Shown here: positions 8,357-17,292 of the stretch, in pieces | How the letters are laid out: each line of letters opens with the position of its first letter | How positions within the stretch are numbered: position 1 is the first letter of the stretch | NCBI GenBank assembly: GCA_023391415.1 | Contig: JAEWAY010000022.1 | Coordinates: 238,605 to 302,604, forward strand | DNA from: Bacteroidota bacterium | Lineage (GTDB): Bacteria > Bacteroidota > Bacteroidia > Cytophagales > Cytophagaceae | DNA: 64,000 bases | Direction of reading: 5' to 3' | Program-made: the position numbers and the translations under genes | The notes under the pieces: generated by a model | Told to the model about the DNA's origin: nothing | Seen by the model: only the letters and a program-made list of their open reading frames with translations | Database searches by the model: none

Positions 8357-9824
8357 ACCAACAGGCTTTCTCGAATTTGGAAGATCCCTGCCATCTAAAC
8401 AGGATGCCAAGGAAAGAGTAAAACATTATAATGAGTTCATTGAGCTCTCTACCGAGGAAAGTATAAATACGCAAGCGGCCAGATGCATGGACTGTGGGGT
8501 GCCGTTTTGCCATAATGGCTGTCCGCTGGGCAATATTATTCCTGAGTTTAACGACGCGGTATATGAGAAACAATGGGAAGAGGCCGCTCGCATATTGTTG
8601 TCTACAAACAACTTCCCCGAGTTTACCGGACGTATATGTCCCGCGCCTTGCGAGGCCGCTTGCGTGCTTGGTATCAACAAGCCGCCGGTAACGATCGAGG
8701 AAATTGAGAAAACAATTATCGAAGTCGCTTTTCAGAAAGGAATCGTTAAGCCGAGGATTCCCGCGAAAAGAACAGGAAAGAAAGTGGCGGTAGTAGGATC
8801 GGGACCTTCCGGTCTGGCGGCGGCGGCTCAATTGAACCAGGCCGGACACGCGGTCACTGTGTTTGAACGCGCCGACGAAATCGGCGGCTTGTTGAGATAC
8901 GGTATACCGGATTTCAAATTGGAAAAATGGGTGATAGAGCGTAGGGTGAAATTGATGGAGGAGGAAGGTGTTACGTTCAGAACCAACGCCAATGTTGGCG
9001 AGAATATAAAAGTCAAGGAATTGCTCAACGATTTTGACGCGATTGTCCTTTGTGGAGGTTCCACTATTCCGAGAGATGTGCCTATTCCTGGCAGAAACCT
9101 GAAAGGAGTGCATTTCGCTATGGATTTCCTCACTCAGCAAAACAGACGAGTTTCCGGAAAGCCCATCCTCGCGGAAGAGATTCTCGCTACGGACAAGCAT
9201 GTTCTGGTAATCGGAGGTGGCGATACCGGGGCGGACTGTGTTGGTACTTCCAACAGGCACGGCGCGAAATCGGTCACGCAGATCGAGTTATTGCCTATGC
9301 CCCCAACGGAAAGAACCATCGATATGCCCTGGCCAAACTGGCCTATGATATTGAGAACTTCTACTTCGCACGAGGAAGGATGCAACCGTCAATGGGCTTT
9401 GTTTACAAAGGAGTTCGTTGGTGACTCCGATGGCAATCTGGCTGGTGTAAAAGTAGCGGAAATGGGATGGACGACTCCGGAGCCTGGCAAAATGCCTAAA
9501 TATCAGGAACTGCCGGGGACCGAAAGAGTTCTCCCCTGTGATCTCGCTTTCCTTGCCATAGGCTTCCTGCATCCTCAGCACGCGGGGATGCTGAACGAGC
9601 TAGGAGTCGAGTATGACGAGCGCGGCAATGTCAAGTGCAATGACCAGTATCAGACTTCTGTCTCCAAAGTATTTTCCGCTGGGGATATGCGCAGAGGTCA
9701 GTCGCTTGTCGTCTGGGCTATTTCGGAAGGCCGTGAGGCTGCCCGTAATGTGGACATTTATCTGATGGGCGAGTCTAAACTAGAGGCGAAGGACAATTCG
9801 ATTCTGGAATTGAAGTCCATTTAA
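8349..9824 (+). CDS. gltD: Glutamate synthase, small (beta) subunit
   Basis: The FAD subunit passes electrons from NAD(P)H to GltB. The N-terminal domain has the 4Fe-4S cysteine sets CMDCGVPFCHNGCP and CPAPCEAAC. The FAD-binding GSGPSGLAAAAQL lies near residue 148 and the nucleotide-binding GGGDTGADCVG near residue 288. The C-terminal FSAGDMRRGQSLVVWAI closes the FAD fold. At 491 residues it is full length. The ATG lies inside the end of gltB after a weak AAGGAGG-like Shine-Dalgarno (8334-8340), and the operon is closed by a terminator at 9844. Confidence 0.98.
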   Translation: MGKPTGFLEFGRSLPSKQDAKERVKHYNEFIELSTEESINTQAARCMDCGVPFCHNGCPLGNIIPEFNDAVYEKQWEEAARILLSTNNFPEFTGRICPAPCEAACVLGINKPPVTIEEIEKTIIEVAFQKGIVKPRIPAKRTGKKVAVVGSGPSGLAAAAQLNQAGHAVTVFERADEIGGLLRYGIPDFKLEKWVIERRVKLMEEEGVTFRTNANVGENIKVKELLNDFDAIVLCGGSTIPRDVPIPGRNLKGVHFAMDFLTQQNRRVSGKPILAEEILATDKHVLVIGGGDTGADCVGTSNRHGAKSVTQIELLPMPPTERTIDMPWPNWPMILRTSTSHEEGCNRQWALFTKEFVGDSDGNLAGVKVAEMGWTTPEPGKMPKYQELPGTERVLPCDLAFLAIGFLHPQHAGMLNELGVEYDERGNVKCNDQYQTSVSKVFSAGDMRRGQSLVVWAISEGREAARNVDIYLMGESKLEAKDNSILELKSI

Positions 9825-9843
9825 GTAATATTGAACATGCGTG

Positions 9844-9868
9844 AAAAGGAGGCTTGCCTCCTTTTTTT
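9844..9868 (+). terminator. Terminator after gltBD
   Basis: The stem GGAGGC/GCCTCC, extended by A/T pairs, with a very short loop and a run of seven T on the plus strand is a strong Rho-independent terminator 20 bases after the gltD stop. Confidence 0.9.
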
Positions 9869-10130
9869 ATTTATCGTGTGGGAAAACCTTATGTGGCTGT
9901 GATCGGTAATTTTTCAATATTCCATGGATTGTGAAGAAGGTCTCCGGGAGAACCAATGTAACTGGCGGAAGACTCCATCTTCGGGACGCCTTCCTTTTTT
10001 TGTTAATATGACGTGGGAATCATTGTGTTTAAAGGCGCGTGGTCTGTGGATATGGTCTTGGCACGAAGACTATGATCGCCATGAGAGCGACAGGTTATTG
10101 TCGATCGGGTGATCGTAAGAGATTTATGGA
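9869..10130. other. Intergenic region between gltD and the DUF721 gene
   Basis: The two flanking genes converge here. Apart from the gltBD terminator I see no credible gene, repeat or RNA. A 62-codon open frame inside it has no start context or recognisable content. Confidence 0.5.
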
Positions 10131-10451
10131 CTACAAGAAAATGACCTCGGAGATAAAGTTTTCGCCATACTCCTTGTTGATCAGTTCGACTACCCTGGCG
10201 CTGGATGTGGTGAGCTGATGTTTGAGCGGAGCGGAATTGAGCTTGACGAAGAGTTTGTCGTTTTTAAAATAGATCTTGTCCGTTCGGACAGCGATGGTCT
10301 TGCCCATGATCTTTTGCCATGACGCGATCAGGTTTACTTGATTATAGCGGGATTTTAAGCGGTATACATTTAACAGCTCTTCAATACACTCCGAAAGGGG
10401 AGCGGCTTCGGAGCGTCTTTTGGTATCGGTCAGTCGTTTCTTAAAATTCAT
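10131..10451 (-). CDS. DUF721 (DciA-like) protein
   Basis: A 106-residue DUF721 domain protein. The family includes DciA, the loader or activator of the replicative helicase DnaB in bacteria that lack DnaC. The typical core is seen: WQKIMGKTIAVRT near residues 46-58 and LFVKLNSAPLKHQL near 70-83, ending in EVIFL. It follows recF after 28 bases on the same strand, the arrangement usual in Bacteroidota, and so belongs to a replication and repair operon. DciA function is inferred from the family; the short form lacks an extended tail. Confidence 0.88.
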   Translation of the reverse strand: MNFKKRLTDTKRRSEAAPLSECIEELLNVYRLKSRYNQVNLIASWQKIMGKTIAVRTDKIYFKNDKLFVKLNSAPLKHQLTTSSARVVELINKEYGENFISEVIFL

Positions 10452-10479
10452 TGGGTACCGCCTGGATTTTTATGATGGA

Positions 10480-11577
10480 CTATTTGACAAAACCATCATT
10501 GATTGCAAAAGTACGAATTTCTCCGTCAATATCACTCAGGAACTTTTCCACTCTGTCCTGCCCCGCTTCCGTTATAAAAACCTGGCCAAATACTTCGTCT
10601 GAAATCATCGTAAGAAGTTTTTGTATACGACCCTGGTCCAGTTTGTCAAAAATATCGTCGAGCAGTAAAATCGGTTTCTGGCCGAGGCGTTGATTGATGT
10701 ATTCAAATTGCGCCAGCTTTAACGCTATGACAAAAGATTTTTGCTGTCCCTGCGAACCGGTCGTTTTTAGTGGATGTCCTCCGATCGAGAAAACAAAATC
10801 GTCCTTATGGCTGCCCTTGGTCGTCCGCTGGAGGATGATATCCTTTTTCCTGCTTCGGATAAATTCCGCTTCCATGTTAGCGTTATGAAAATCCGATTCA
10901 AACACAAGGCCTACCTGTTCCTGATTGTCCGAAAGATTGGTATAGTGTAGTTGAAATACAGGTAAAAAAGCCTCCATCGCCATCTGGCGTTTCAGGTACA
11001 AACGCTTGCCGTAAGTCAGCAGTGGCGAATCGTAGCTACTGAGTAAGTCCTCGTCCAGGTCGCCCCCGTCCGCGAACTGCTTTAGTAACGCGTTACGCTG
11101 TTTTAGGGTTTTATTATAGGCGAGGAGATCCGTCAGGTATTCCGGATCAGTCTGACTTATAATGGAGTCGAAGAATTTTCTGCGTTCTTCGCTACCTTCC
11201 CGGACCAGGTCCGTGTCATAAGGAGTGATGATAACGACCGGAAGATAGCCGATATGTTCGCTGATTTTCGCGTAAGGCTTCCGGTCTCGCTGAAAGACTT
11301 TCTTTTGTCCCTTTTTCAAGCCAGCCTGTATGGAAATCGTCTTCGTGTTTTTTACAAATTGACCGGTGACCACGGCGAAGTTCTCATGGTGGCGAATCAT
11401 AAGGCTGTCGTTGGAATGAAAGGCGCTTTTGGTCAGGCATAAAAAATAAATGGCGTCGAGGAGATTGGTTTTGCCGCTGCCGTTGGGTCCCGCGAAAATA
11501 TTCAGGGTTGGCGAGAAATTCAGGGAACATTCGTCATAGTTTTTGAAGTTTAAAACCTGAATGGCGCTTAAATACAT
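10480..11577 (-). CDS. recF: DNA replication and repair protein RecF
   Basis: RecF is an SMC-like ATPase that loads RecA at single-strand gaps through RecFOR. The Walker A motif GPNGSGKTNLLDAIYFL is at residues 30-46. The family N-terminus MYLSAIQVLNFKNYDE is present, and the signature plus Walker B region GSQGQQKSFVIALKLA and ILLLDDIFDKLD lie near the C-terminus. At 365 residues it is full length. It is the first gene of a two-gene unit with the DUF721 gene and is divergent from pdhA across about 108 AT-rich bases. Confidence 0.97.
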   Translation of the reverse strand: MYLSAIQVLNFKNYDECSLNFSPTLNIFAGPNGSGKTNLLDAIYFLCLTKSAFHSNDSLMIRHHENFAVVTGQFVKNTKTISIQAGLKKGQKKVFQRDRKPYAKISEHIGYLPVVIITPYDTDLVREGSEERRKFFDSIISQTDPEYLTDLLAYNKTLKQRNALLKQFADGGDLDEDLLSSYDSPLLTYGKRLYLKRQMAMEAFLPVFQLHYTNLSDNQEQVGLVFESDFHNANMEAEFIRSRKKDIILQRTTKGSHKDDFVFSIGGHPLKTTGSQGQQKSFVIALKLAQFEYINQRLGQKPILLLDDIFDKLDQGRIQKLLTMISDEVFGQVFITEAGQDRVEKFLSDIDGEIRTFAINDGFVK

Positions 11578-11685
11578 GGCAGCTTACTCCGGGCTAAGGA
11601 AATTTATTATTTATTGTTATTTGAACGAATTTATTTAATTTAGCATACTTATAATAAATCCGGAAAGACGAATTTAACAGATATT

Positions 11686-12726
11686 ATGGCTAGTGTAAAA
11701 GAAGACAAGGAGAAATCACAAGGGAAGGACGCTTCCCAGTCAAAATTTTCGAAGGAAACTTATCTTTTCTGGTATGAGAAGATGTTGCTGATCAGAAGGT
11801 TTGAAGAAAAATCCGGACAACTGTACGGCCAGCAGAAGATAAAAGGATTTTGTCATTTGTACATAGGGCAGGAAGCATGCGCCCTGGGCGCGGTATCCGC
11901 CCTTGAAAAAGGCGACAAATATATTACCGCGTACAGAGACCATGGAACTCCGCTCGCGCTAGGTACTTCCGCCAACGCGGTGATGGCCGAGCTATTCGCC
12001 AAGGTGACCGGATGCTCCAAAGGTAAAGGAGGATCTATGCATATTTTTGACAAGGAGGTGGGTTTCGCCGGTGGTCATGGTATAGTAGGAGGCCAAATCC
12101 CTTTAGGGGCGGGACTCGCGTTCGCGGAAAAATATAATAAGACTGGAAAGCTATGCATCTGCTATATGGGTGACGGCGCCGTTCGTCAAGGAGCGTTTCA
12201 CGAGACGCTAAACATGGCGATGACCTGGAAACTACCGGTAATCTTTGTTATTGAAAATAATGGCTACGCCATGGGAACTTCCGTCAAAAGGACTTCTAAC
12301 GTAGTCGAGCTATATACATTGGGTGAAGCTTACGACATGCCATCCGAGCCGGTTGACGGCATGAGCGTGGAGGCGGTACACGAAGCGGTCGAGCGCGCGG
12401 CCAAGAGAGCGAGGGGTGGAGAAGGACCGACATTGCTTGAATTCAGAACTTACCGTTACAAAGGACATTCCATGTCCGATCCCGCCAAATACAGGACCAA
12501 GGAAGAACTTGAGTCCTACAAGGCTCTGGATCCAATTGAACAGGTCAAAGAGACCATTTTGAAAAATAAATACGCGACAGAGGCGGAGCTGGAAGAAATT
12601 GACGCGAGAATAAAGAAAGAGGTGGCTGATAGCGTCAAGTTCGCGGAGGACTCTCCCTATCCGGATGCATCGGAAGCGTATAAAGACGTTTACGCTCAGG
12701 AAGATTATCCATATATAATAGAATAA
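11686..12726 (+). CDS. pdhA: Pyruvate dehydrogenase E1 component, alpha subunit
   Basis: The thiamine-diphosphate subunit of the E1 heterotetramer that decarboxylates pyruvate for acetyl-CoA synthesis. The cofactor motif starts at GDGAVRQGAFHETLNMA near residue 163 and ends with the ENN of FVIENNGYAMG. The phosphorylation-loop-like YRYKGHSMSDPAKYR is present near residue 256. The N-terminus is a charged stretch of about 25 residues before YLFWYEKMLLIRRFEEK. No E1 beta or E2 gene follows, so the complex is split over the genome, as in many Bacteroidota. A branched-chain E1 alpha is less likely given the motif set and length. Confidence 0.93.
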   Translation: MASVKEDKEKSQGKDASQSKFSKETYLFWYEKMLLIRRFEEKSGQLYGQQKIKGFCHLYIGQEACALGAVSALEKGDKYITAYRDHGTPLALGTSANAVMAELFAKVTGCSKGKGGSMHIFDKEVGFAGGHGIVGGQIPLGAGLAFAEKYNKTGKLCICYMGDGAVRQGAFHETLNMAMTWKLPVIFVIENNGYAMGTSVKRTSNVVELYTLGEAYDMPSEPVDGMSVEAVHEAVERAAKRARGGEGPTLLEFRTYRYKGHSMSDPAKYRTKEELESYKALDPIEQVKETILKNKYATEAELEEIDARIKKEVADSVKFAEDSPYPDASEAYKDVYAQEDYPYIIE

Positions 12727-12727
12727 A

Positions 12728-12760
12728 TTTGTTGTATTTAATGGGAATTAATTAATTTTG
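12728..12760 (+). promoter_or_regulatory. Bacteroidota-type promoter for the TPR gene
   Basis: TTTG at 12728-12731 and TAATTTTG at 12753-12760 are separated by 21 bases. This matches the -33 TTTG / -7 TAnnTTTG consensus with correct spacing, 24 bases upstream of the ATG at 12785. Confidence 0.65.
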
Positions 12761-12784
12761 CTCCCCGTAATTTTTAGAAGATAA

Positions 12785-13492
12785 ATGGCGAAATCGAAAG
12801 GTCAACCTTCAGAGGTTGAGAAAATATTGGAAAATCCCGCTGAGTTGAGTAATAAGTTGCTTCAGTCCGGTGAGTTTTTTGTAAAGTACAGGACAGCGGT
12901 ATTCGCCGCTCTTGGAGCGGTTGTATTGGGTGTAGCCGGTTTGATTTATTACCAACACAAGCTAAAGGAGGATAATGAGGAAGCGCAGCGCCAGATGTAT
13001 GGAGCCGTCCTGTATTTTGAGATGGACTCGCTTGAAACCGCTCTTGACGGCAATCTGAAAGTACCTGGTCTCGTATCGGTAGCGGATGAGTTTGGACATA
13101 CCAAGGCGGGAAAGCTCGCTAACTTTTATGTGGGAGCGATATACCTGAAACAGGGTAAATTCGAAGAAGCCATTGATCATCTTAAGAAGTTCAGCGCTGA
13201 CGACCTGCTTATTCAAGCCAGAGCGTATAGCCTGATCGGCGACGCGTACATGGAGCTTCAGGATTACGCCAACGCTCTGAGCTTTTATTCAAAAGCGTCT
13301 TCTTTTCATAGCAACGAGGAGTTTTCGCCTGTGTATCTTATGAAAGCGGCTCTCGCCTCCGAGCTTTCCAATGACTATAAAAGCGCTATAGACAAGTATA
13401 ACCTGATTGTCAATCAGTATCCCTTGTCTCAGCAGGTCAGCGACGCGAAGAAATATAAATCCCGCGCTGAAGGACTTTTAAATGGGAAATAA
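12785..13492 (+). CDS. Membrane-anchored tetratricopeptide repeat protein
   Basis: A 235-residue protein with a soluble N-terminal stretch of about 35 residues, one membrane helix (TAVFAALGAVVLGVAGLIYY, residues 38-57) and then TPR-like helices. These include AKLANFYVGAIYLKQGKFEEA, ARAYSLIGDAYMELQDYANAL and a C-terminal unit ending LSQQVSDAKKY. The layout resembles YfgM/YbgF-type scaffold proteins that face the periplasm. It has its own promoter and a terminator, so it is probably monocistronic. The partner is unknown. Confidence 0.85.
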   Translation: MAKSKGQPSEVEKILENPAELSNKLLQSGEFFVKYRTAVFAALGAVVLGVAGLIYYQHKLKEDNEEAQRQMYGAVLYFEMDSLETALDGNLKVPGLVSVADEFGHTKAGKLANFYVGAIYLKQGKFEEAIDHLKKFSADDLLIQARAYSLIGDAYMELQDYANALSFYSKASSFHSNEEFSPVYLMKAALASELSNDYKSAIDKYNLIVNQYPLSQQVSDAKKYKSRAEGLLNGK

Positions 13493-13523
13493 TTTAAGCT
13501 TCAATTACGATCTTATCTTTCAG

Positions 13524-13552
13524 GGGATAGGCATACGCTTATCCCTTTTTTT
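13524..13552 (+). terminator. Terminator after the TPR gene
   Basis: The stem GGGATAGGC/GCTTATCCC (one G-T pair) with loop ATAC is followed by seven T. It lies between the TPR gene and ribH, which starts 10 bases later, so it may also attenuate ribH transcription. Confidence 0.85.
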
Positions 13553-13561
13553 AATTGGAAA

Positions 13562-14056
13562 ATGGCTTCTTCACAAAAAAATCTAAGTACATACTCTACC
13601 GGTAACCTGCCGGATATTTCGGACAAACGTTTTGGCATCGTCGTATCCGAATGGAATGATGAAGTAACGGAAGCGCTATACGCTGGAGCGTACGATACGC
13701 TTGTAAAATATGGCGCCAAAAAAGAGAACATAGTCAAAGCCTATGTGCCAGGTAGTTTTGAGCTGAGTCTTGGCTGCCAATGGATGGCCCGGGACGACCG
13801 TTTCGACGCGGTAATCGCTATCGGTTGCGTTATTCAGGGAGAAACGAAGCATTTTGACTTCATATGCGACGCCGTGGCGCATGGCGTTACCGAAGTTGGT
13901 TTGAAATACGATAAACCTGTGATCTTTGGAGTACTTACTACCGACAATCTCAGACAGGCGTTGGATCGTTCGGGAGGAAAGCATGGAAATAAAGGCGATG
14001 AAGCCGCTATTACAGCTATAAAAATGATTGGATTCAAAAATAAAATAAGCAAGTAA
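13562..14056 (+). CDS. ribH: 6,7-dimethyl-8-ribityllumazine synthase
   Basis: Catalyses the penultimate step of riboflavin synthesis, condensing the ribityl-uracil with dihydroxybutanone phosphate. At 164 residues it is normal for the icosahedral enzyme. VSEWNDEVTEAL holds the aromatic substrate-binding position, VPGSFELSLGCQWMA is the PGSFE motif, IAIGCVIQGETKHFDFICDAV carries the catalytic histidine region, and PVIFGVLTTDN follows. The gene is 5 bases from lysC, indicating co-transcription. The RibD gene is about 22 kb away, so the pathway is scattered. Confidence 0.97.
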   Translation: MASSQKNLSTYSTGNLPDISDKRFGIVVSEWNDEVTEALYAGAYDTLVKYGAKKENIVKAYVPGSFELSLGCQWMARDDRFDAVIAIGCVIQGETKHFDFICDAVAHGVTEVGLKYDKPVIFGVLTTDNLRQALDRSGGKHGNKGDEAAITAIKMIGFKNKISK

Positions 14057-14061
14057 CAATA

Positions 14062-15384
14062 ATGAAAGTTCTGAAATTTGGAGGTACTTCTGTTGGCAAG
14101 CCGGAAAGAATGCGTTCCGTAGCTCAACTTATTAGCAGAAATCCGGGAAAGAAACTGATTGTTCTTTCAGCTATATCCGGAACAACGAACGCGCTGGTCG
14201 ATATCTCTGATAAGCTCCGAAAAAAGCAGGTGGAGGCAGGAAGAGAGGCTATCGATAATCTGTTCGCCCCATATAATGATTTTGTTGAGGCGCTTTATGA
14301 TTCGGAAGAAGGAAAGAACAAAGGTAAAAAGGTAATAGAAGATCATAAGAAGCTTATTTTAGATCTCGCGAATAAGGAGTTTGGAGAAAAGGAAACCAGG
14401 ATTACGCTCGCTCAGGGAGAACTGATCTCCACGCGTCTTTTTCAGTATTATCTCGAAGAGATTGGTTTGAACAGCGTATTGTTGCCCGCTCTTGAGTTTA
14501 TGAAGATCGATGAGAATAATGAGCCTGTACTTTCATATACGGAAGAGCGTCTGGGCGCTTTTCTGAAAAAATACGAGGACAAGCAGTATTATATTACACA
14601 AGGTTATATTTGCCTGAACGCGGAAGGCGAAATGGACAACCTTAAGAGAGGAGGCAGCGATTATACAGCCTCATTGCTCGGAGCGGCTACAAGGGCGGAA
14701 GAAGTGCAAATCTGGACGGATATAGACGGCATGCACAACAATGACCCCAGAATCGTGAAGAAGACATATCCTATCGCTGAGCTATCTTTTGACGAGGCGG
14801 CCGAACTCGCGTATTTTGGAGCGAAAATTCTGCATCCTTCCACGATTTTACCCGCGAAAAAATACAATGTTCCGGTAAAGTTGCTCAATACGCTGGAGCC
14901 GGACGCGAAAGGTACCGTGATCGCTACCAATACGACTCCAAAAGAGTTTAAAGCGATCGCCGCCAAGGATGAAATCTACGCCATCAAGATCAAATCGACG
15001 CGGATGTTGCTCGCTTACGGCTTTCTGAGAAGGGTATTCGAGGTATTCGAAAAATACAAGACGCCTATCGACATGATCACCACTTCCGAGGTAGCGGTAT
15101 CCGTGACGATCGACGACGCTAAAAATCTGGACAAGATTGTCGATGAGCTTAACGAGTTTGGACTTGTCAGCGTCGATATGAATCAGACGATTATTTGTAT
15201 CGTCGGAGATTTCCCGGCTCAAAAAGGCGGAGTCGCCAGAAAGATATTCGAAGCGTTGGAAAATGTGCCGATTCGTATGATATCCTATGGTGGAAGTCAA
15301 TATAATGTATCGGTGCTGATCAGTACAGAGCATAAAAACACCGCGTTGAATGTATTGAATGAAGAGTTGTTCGGATTGAGGTAA
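14062..15384 (+). CDS. lysC: Aspartate kinase, monofunctional
   Basis: Phosphorylates aspartate at the entry to lysine, threonine and methionine synthesis. The KFGGTSVGKPERM motif at residues 4-16 is the kinase signature. GGSDYTASLLGAATRAEEVQIWTD covers the second nucleotide-binding site, followed by FGAKILHPSTILPA. Two ACT domains occupy the last ~140 residues (VEVFEKYKT, DMITTSEVAVSVTID and IVGDFPAQKGG), so feedback inhibition is likely. At 440 residues it has no homoserine dehydrogenase fusion. It is the second gene after ribH and ends at a terminator. Confidence 0.97.
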   Translation: MKVLKFGGTSVGKPERMRSVAQLISRNPGKKLIVLSAISGTTNALVDISDKLRKKQVEAGREAIDNLFAPYNDFVEALYDSEEGKNKGKKVIEDHKKLILDLANKEFGEKETRITLAQGELISTRLFQYYLEEIGLNSVLLPALEFMKIDENNEPVLSYTEERLGAFLKKYEDKQYYITQGYICLNAEGEMDNLKRGGSDYTASLLGAATRAEEVQIWTDIDGMHNNDPRIVKKTYPIAELSFDEAAELAYFGAKILHPSTILPAKKYNVPVKLLNTLEPDAKGTVIATNTTPKEFKAIAAKDEIYAIKIKSTRMLLAYGFLRRVFEVFEKYKTPIDMITTSEVAVSVTIDDAKNLDKIVDELNEFGLVSVDMNQTIICIVGDFPAQKGGVARKIFEALENVPIRMISYGGSQYNVSVLISTEHKNTALNVLNEELFGLR

Positions 15385-15402
15385 TTACGTGATGAGATCA
15401 TT

Positions 15403-15431
15403 GAAGAAGGGCCCGTTAGGGCCTTTTTTTA
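15403..15431 (+). terminator. Terminator after lysC
   Basis: The stem GGCCC/GGGCC with GTTA loop, extended by a G-T and A-T pairs, is followed by seven T, 18 bases after the lysC stop. Confidence 0.85.
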
Positions 15432-15480
15432 TGCTTTGACTGTAACTTTCGAAGCTTTAAAAGAACGCGTCAGGGTGGTT

Positions 15481-15966
15481 TTAAGGAATTTTGGTGTGGA
15501 TCGCGCTCCATACCAGGTCGGATTCAAATCCTTTGCGTGTGAGATAGTCCGCTATTTTCTTGCGTAGCGTGAACTGATCTTTTTCATTTCGCAGTTCGGT
15601 CGCTTTTTTCTCGACAAGCGCGATGATGGTCTGGTCATAGCTGTCTTCGTCGATTTCAGCCAACGCGAGACGAATGCAGTTCTCTGTCAGGGCTTTTTGC
15701 TTCAAAGCCTGTTTTATTTTTATACGTCCCCACTTTTTTATTCTGAACTTTCCTCCCGCGTACGCTTTGGCGAAACGTTCTTCATTCAGAAAGTTTTCCT
15801 GGATTAATCGAAAAATAATATCTTCGATCACGTCATTTTTTAGGATGAACTCGTATAACTTCTTTCGAACCTCAGAGTGACATCGTTCCTGATAAGCGCA
15901 CCAGGAAGAAATCTTTATATAAACTTCCTCATCGGAAAGAGGAATTTGTTTTTTTGAGACAGGCAT
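15481..15966 (-). CDS. recX: Regulatory protein RecX
   Basis: RecX binds RecA filaments and limits recombinase activity. Three helical repeats of the RecX type are seen, for example AYQERCHSEVRKKL near residue 24 and LNEERFAKAYAGGKFRIKKWGR, then IADYLTRKGFESDLVW at the end. I choose the ATG at 15966 (MPVSKKQ), giving 161 residues. The frame stays open to 15993, but that extension would overlap a TAnnTTTG box (15998-15991 on this strand) that probably serves this gene. It is divergent from the MFS gene with only about 33 bases between starts. Confidence 0.9.
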   Translation of the reverse strand: MPVSKKQIPLSDEEVYIKISSWCAYQERCHSEVRKKLYEFILKNDVIEDIIFRLIQENFLNEERFAKAYAGGKFRIKKWGRIKIKQALKQKALTENCIRLALAEIDEDSYDQTIIALVEKKATELRNEKDQFTLRKKIADYLTRKGFESDLVWSAIHTKIP

Positions 15967-15999
15967 TTTGCTAATTTTACAAAGGATAACCAAAAATAC

Positions 16000-17292
16000 T
16001 TGAAAAATAAACAGGCGCTTATATTACTTTTCCTTTCCAATGGAATAACAGGGTTTGCCCAAGGCATAACCATGTTGAGTATTCCGTGGTTTTTCGCGCA
16101 AACCGGCAATTCGAGTTTCTTTACGATTTGTTACGCGGGAATAACCGTAGCGTCTTTGTTTTGGGGGTTGTACGCGGGAGCGATTATTGACGGGTTCAAT
16201 CGGAAAGACGTGTTTCTGGGCACCAATTTTATCGCCGGACTGATCGTACTATGTATCGCGTCGCTGGGCTTTAAGGAAGGAGCCTTGCCCGATGGACTAA
16301 TCGTCATGGTATTTACCATTACCTTTTTCGGTTATTATATGCATTACCCCAATTTGTACGCTTTCGCTCAGGAGATAACGGAGCCGAAGTACTACACGCG
16401 GGTTACTACCAACATTGAGATTGTAGGTCAGACTACTTCGATTGTGGCCGCGGCCGTGGCTGTTGTCCTTTTGCAAGGGCTTGATTATTCGACTGTGCTG
16501 CCTGTTGTAGGGGAAGTGCGTTTTTATATCGGCAAATGGAGCATTTATGAGATCTTTCTGATGGATGGCTTCGCTTATATGCTGTCCTTTCTGGTAATCA
16601 TTCTGATTCGTTATAAAGCCATCAAAATGGTTTTTGATTACGATGAAGCGCCCCTGATGGAGCGGCTAAGAACCGGTTATGATTATCTTGCCCAGAATAA
16701 GCTGGTATCGGTATTTGGTGTATGTTCCTTCGCCATATTGGTCGTGGTGTTGGTGCATATTTTCGCCATGCTGCCGATCTATGTGACGAATCATCTTAAA
16801 GAGAGTGGAGACGTATTGGCCATTACCGAGTTTATGTACGCCACCGGATCGTTGTTTTCGGGCTTTGTTATCGGGAGCATACTCCGGCGCATGTCCATAT
16901 CGATGTCCATTATCGTATTGACCTTTATTACCGGCGCGGCGTTTATTCTGGCGTTTTTTACTCAGAGCGTACTGATTTATTACGCGTTCGCTCTCATTAT
17001 TGGTTTTACAAATTCCGGTTCCCGAATCTTCCGGGTATCCTATCTTTTCGGTCTGATTCCAAACGAGATTATGGGTAGGGTCAACAGCATGTTTAACGTC
17101 TATACAACCATTATCCGTTTTGTATTTCTGATCGCGTTCAGCTTTAGCTTTTTCAACGAAGGTTCCAATATCACGTACGCCTACCTGATTATGGGGATAT
17201 ATACCATTTTGTCCGGCGTTATACTTGTCATGATCAATAAAAAGGTGATGGCGATTACCGCTACCAAGCCGGAAAAGGAAGAGGTGCATTAA
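16000..17292 (+). CDS. MFS transporter (drug/siderophore exporter-like)
   Basis: A 430-residue major facilitator with about 12 hydrophobic segments spread over the whole length. LYAGAIIDGFNRKDVFLG near residue 53 fits the loop 2-3 motif A (G-x-x-x-D-R-x-x-R-like) of the family. The closest type by eye is the EntS/DHA3 exporter group, but the substrate cannot be read. The likely start is TTG at 16000, since the next ATG (MLSIPW, residue 25) would remove most of the first membrane helix. It ends with a 4-base tail-to-tail overlap with the glycosyltransferase gene. Confidence 0.85.
   Translation: MKNKQALILLFLSNGITGFAQGITMLSIPWFFAQTGNSSFFTICYAGITVASLFWGLYAGAIIDGFNRKDVFLGTNFIAGLIVLCIASLGFKEGALPDGLIVMVFTITFFGYYMHYPNLYAFAQEITEPKYYTRVTTNIEIVGQTTSIVAAAVAVVLLQGLDYSTVLPVVGEVRFYIGKWSIYEIFLMDGFAYMLSFLVIILIRYKAIKMVFDYDEAPLMERLRTGYDYLAQNKLVSVFGVCSFAILVVVLVHIFAMLPIYVTNHLKESGDVLAITEFMYATGSLFSGFVIGSILRRMSISMSIIVLTFITGAAFILAFFTQSVLIYYAFALIIGFTNSGSRIFRVSYLFGLIPNEIMGRVNSMFNVYTTIIRFVFLIAFSFSFFNEGSNITYAYLIMGIYTILSGVILVMINKKVMAITATKPEKEEVH

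Noticed and set aside
8259..9260. 333-codon minus-strand frame over gltD
   Set aside because: Antisense of the cysteine-cluster and FAD motifs of gltD; low-complexity basic composition.
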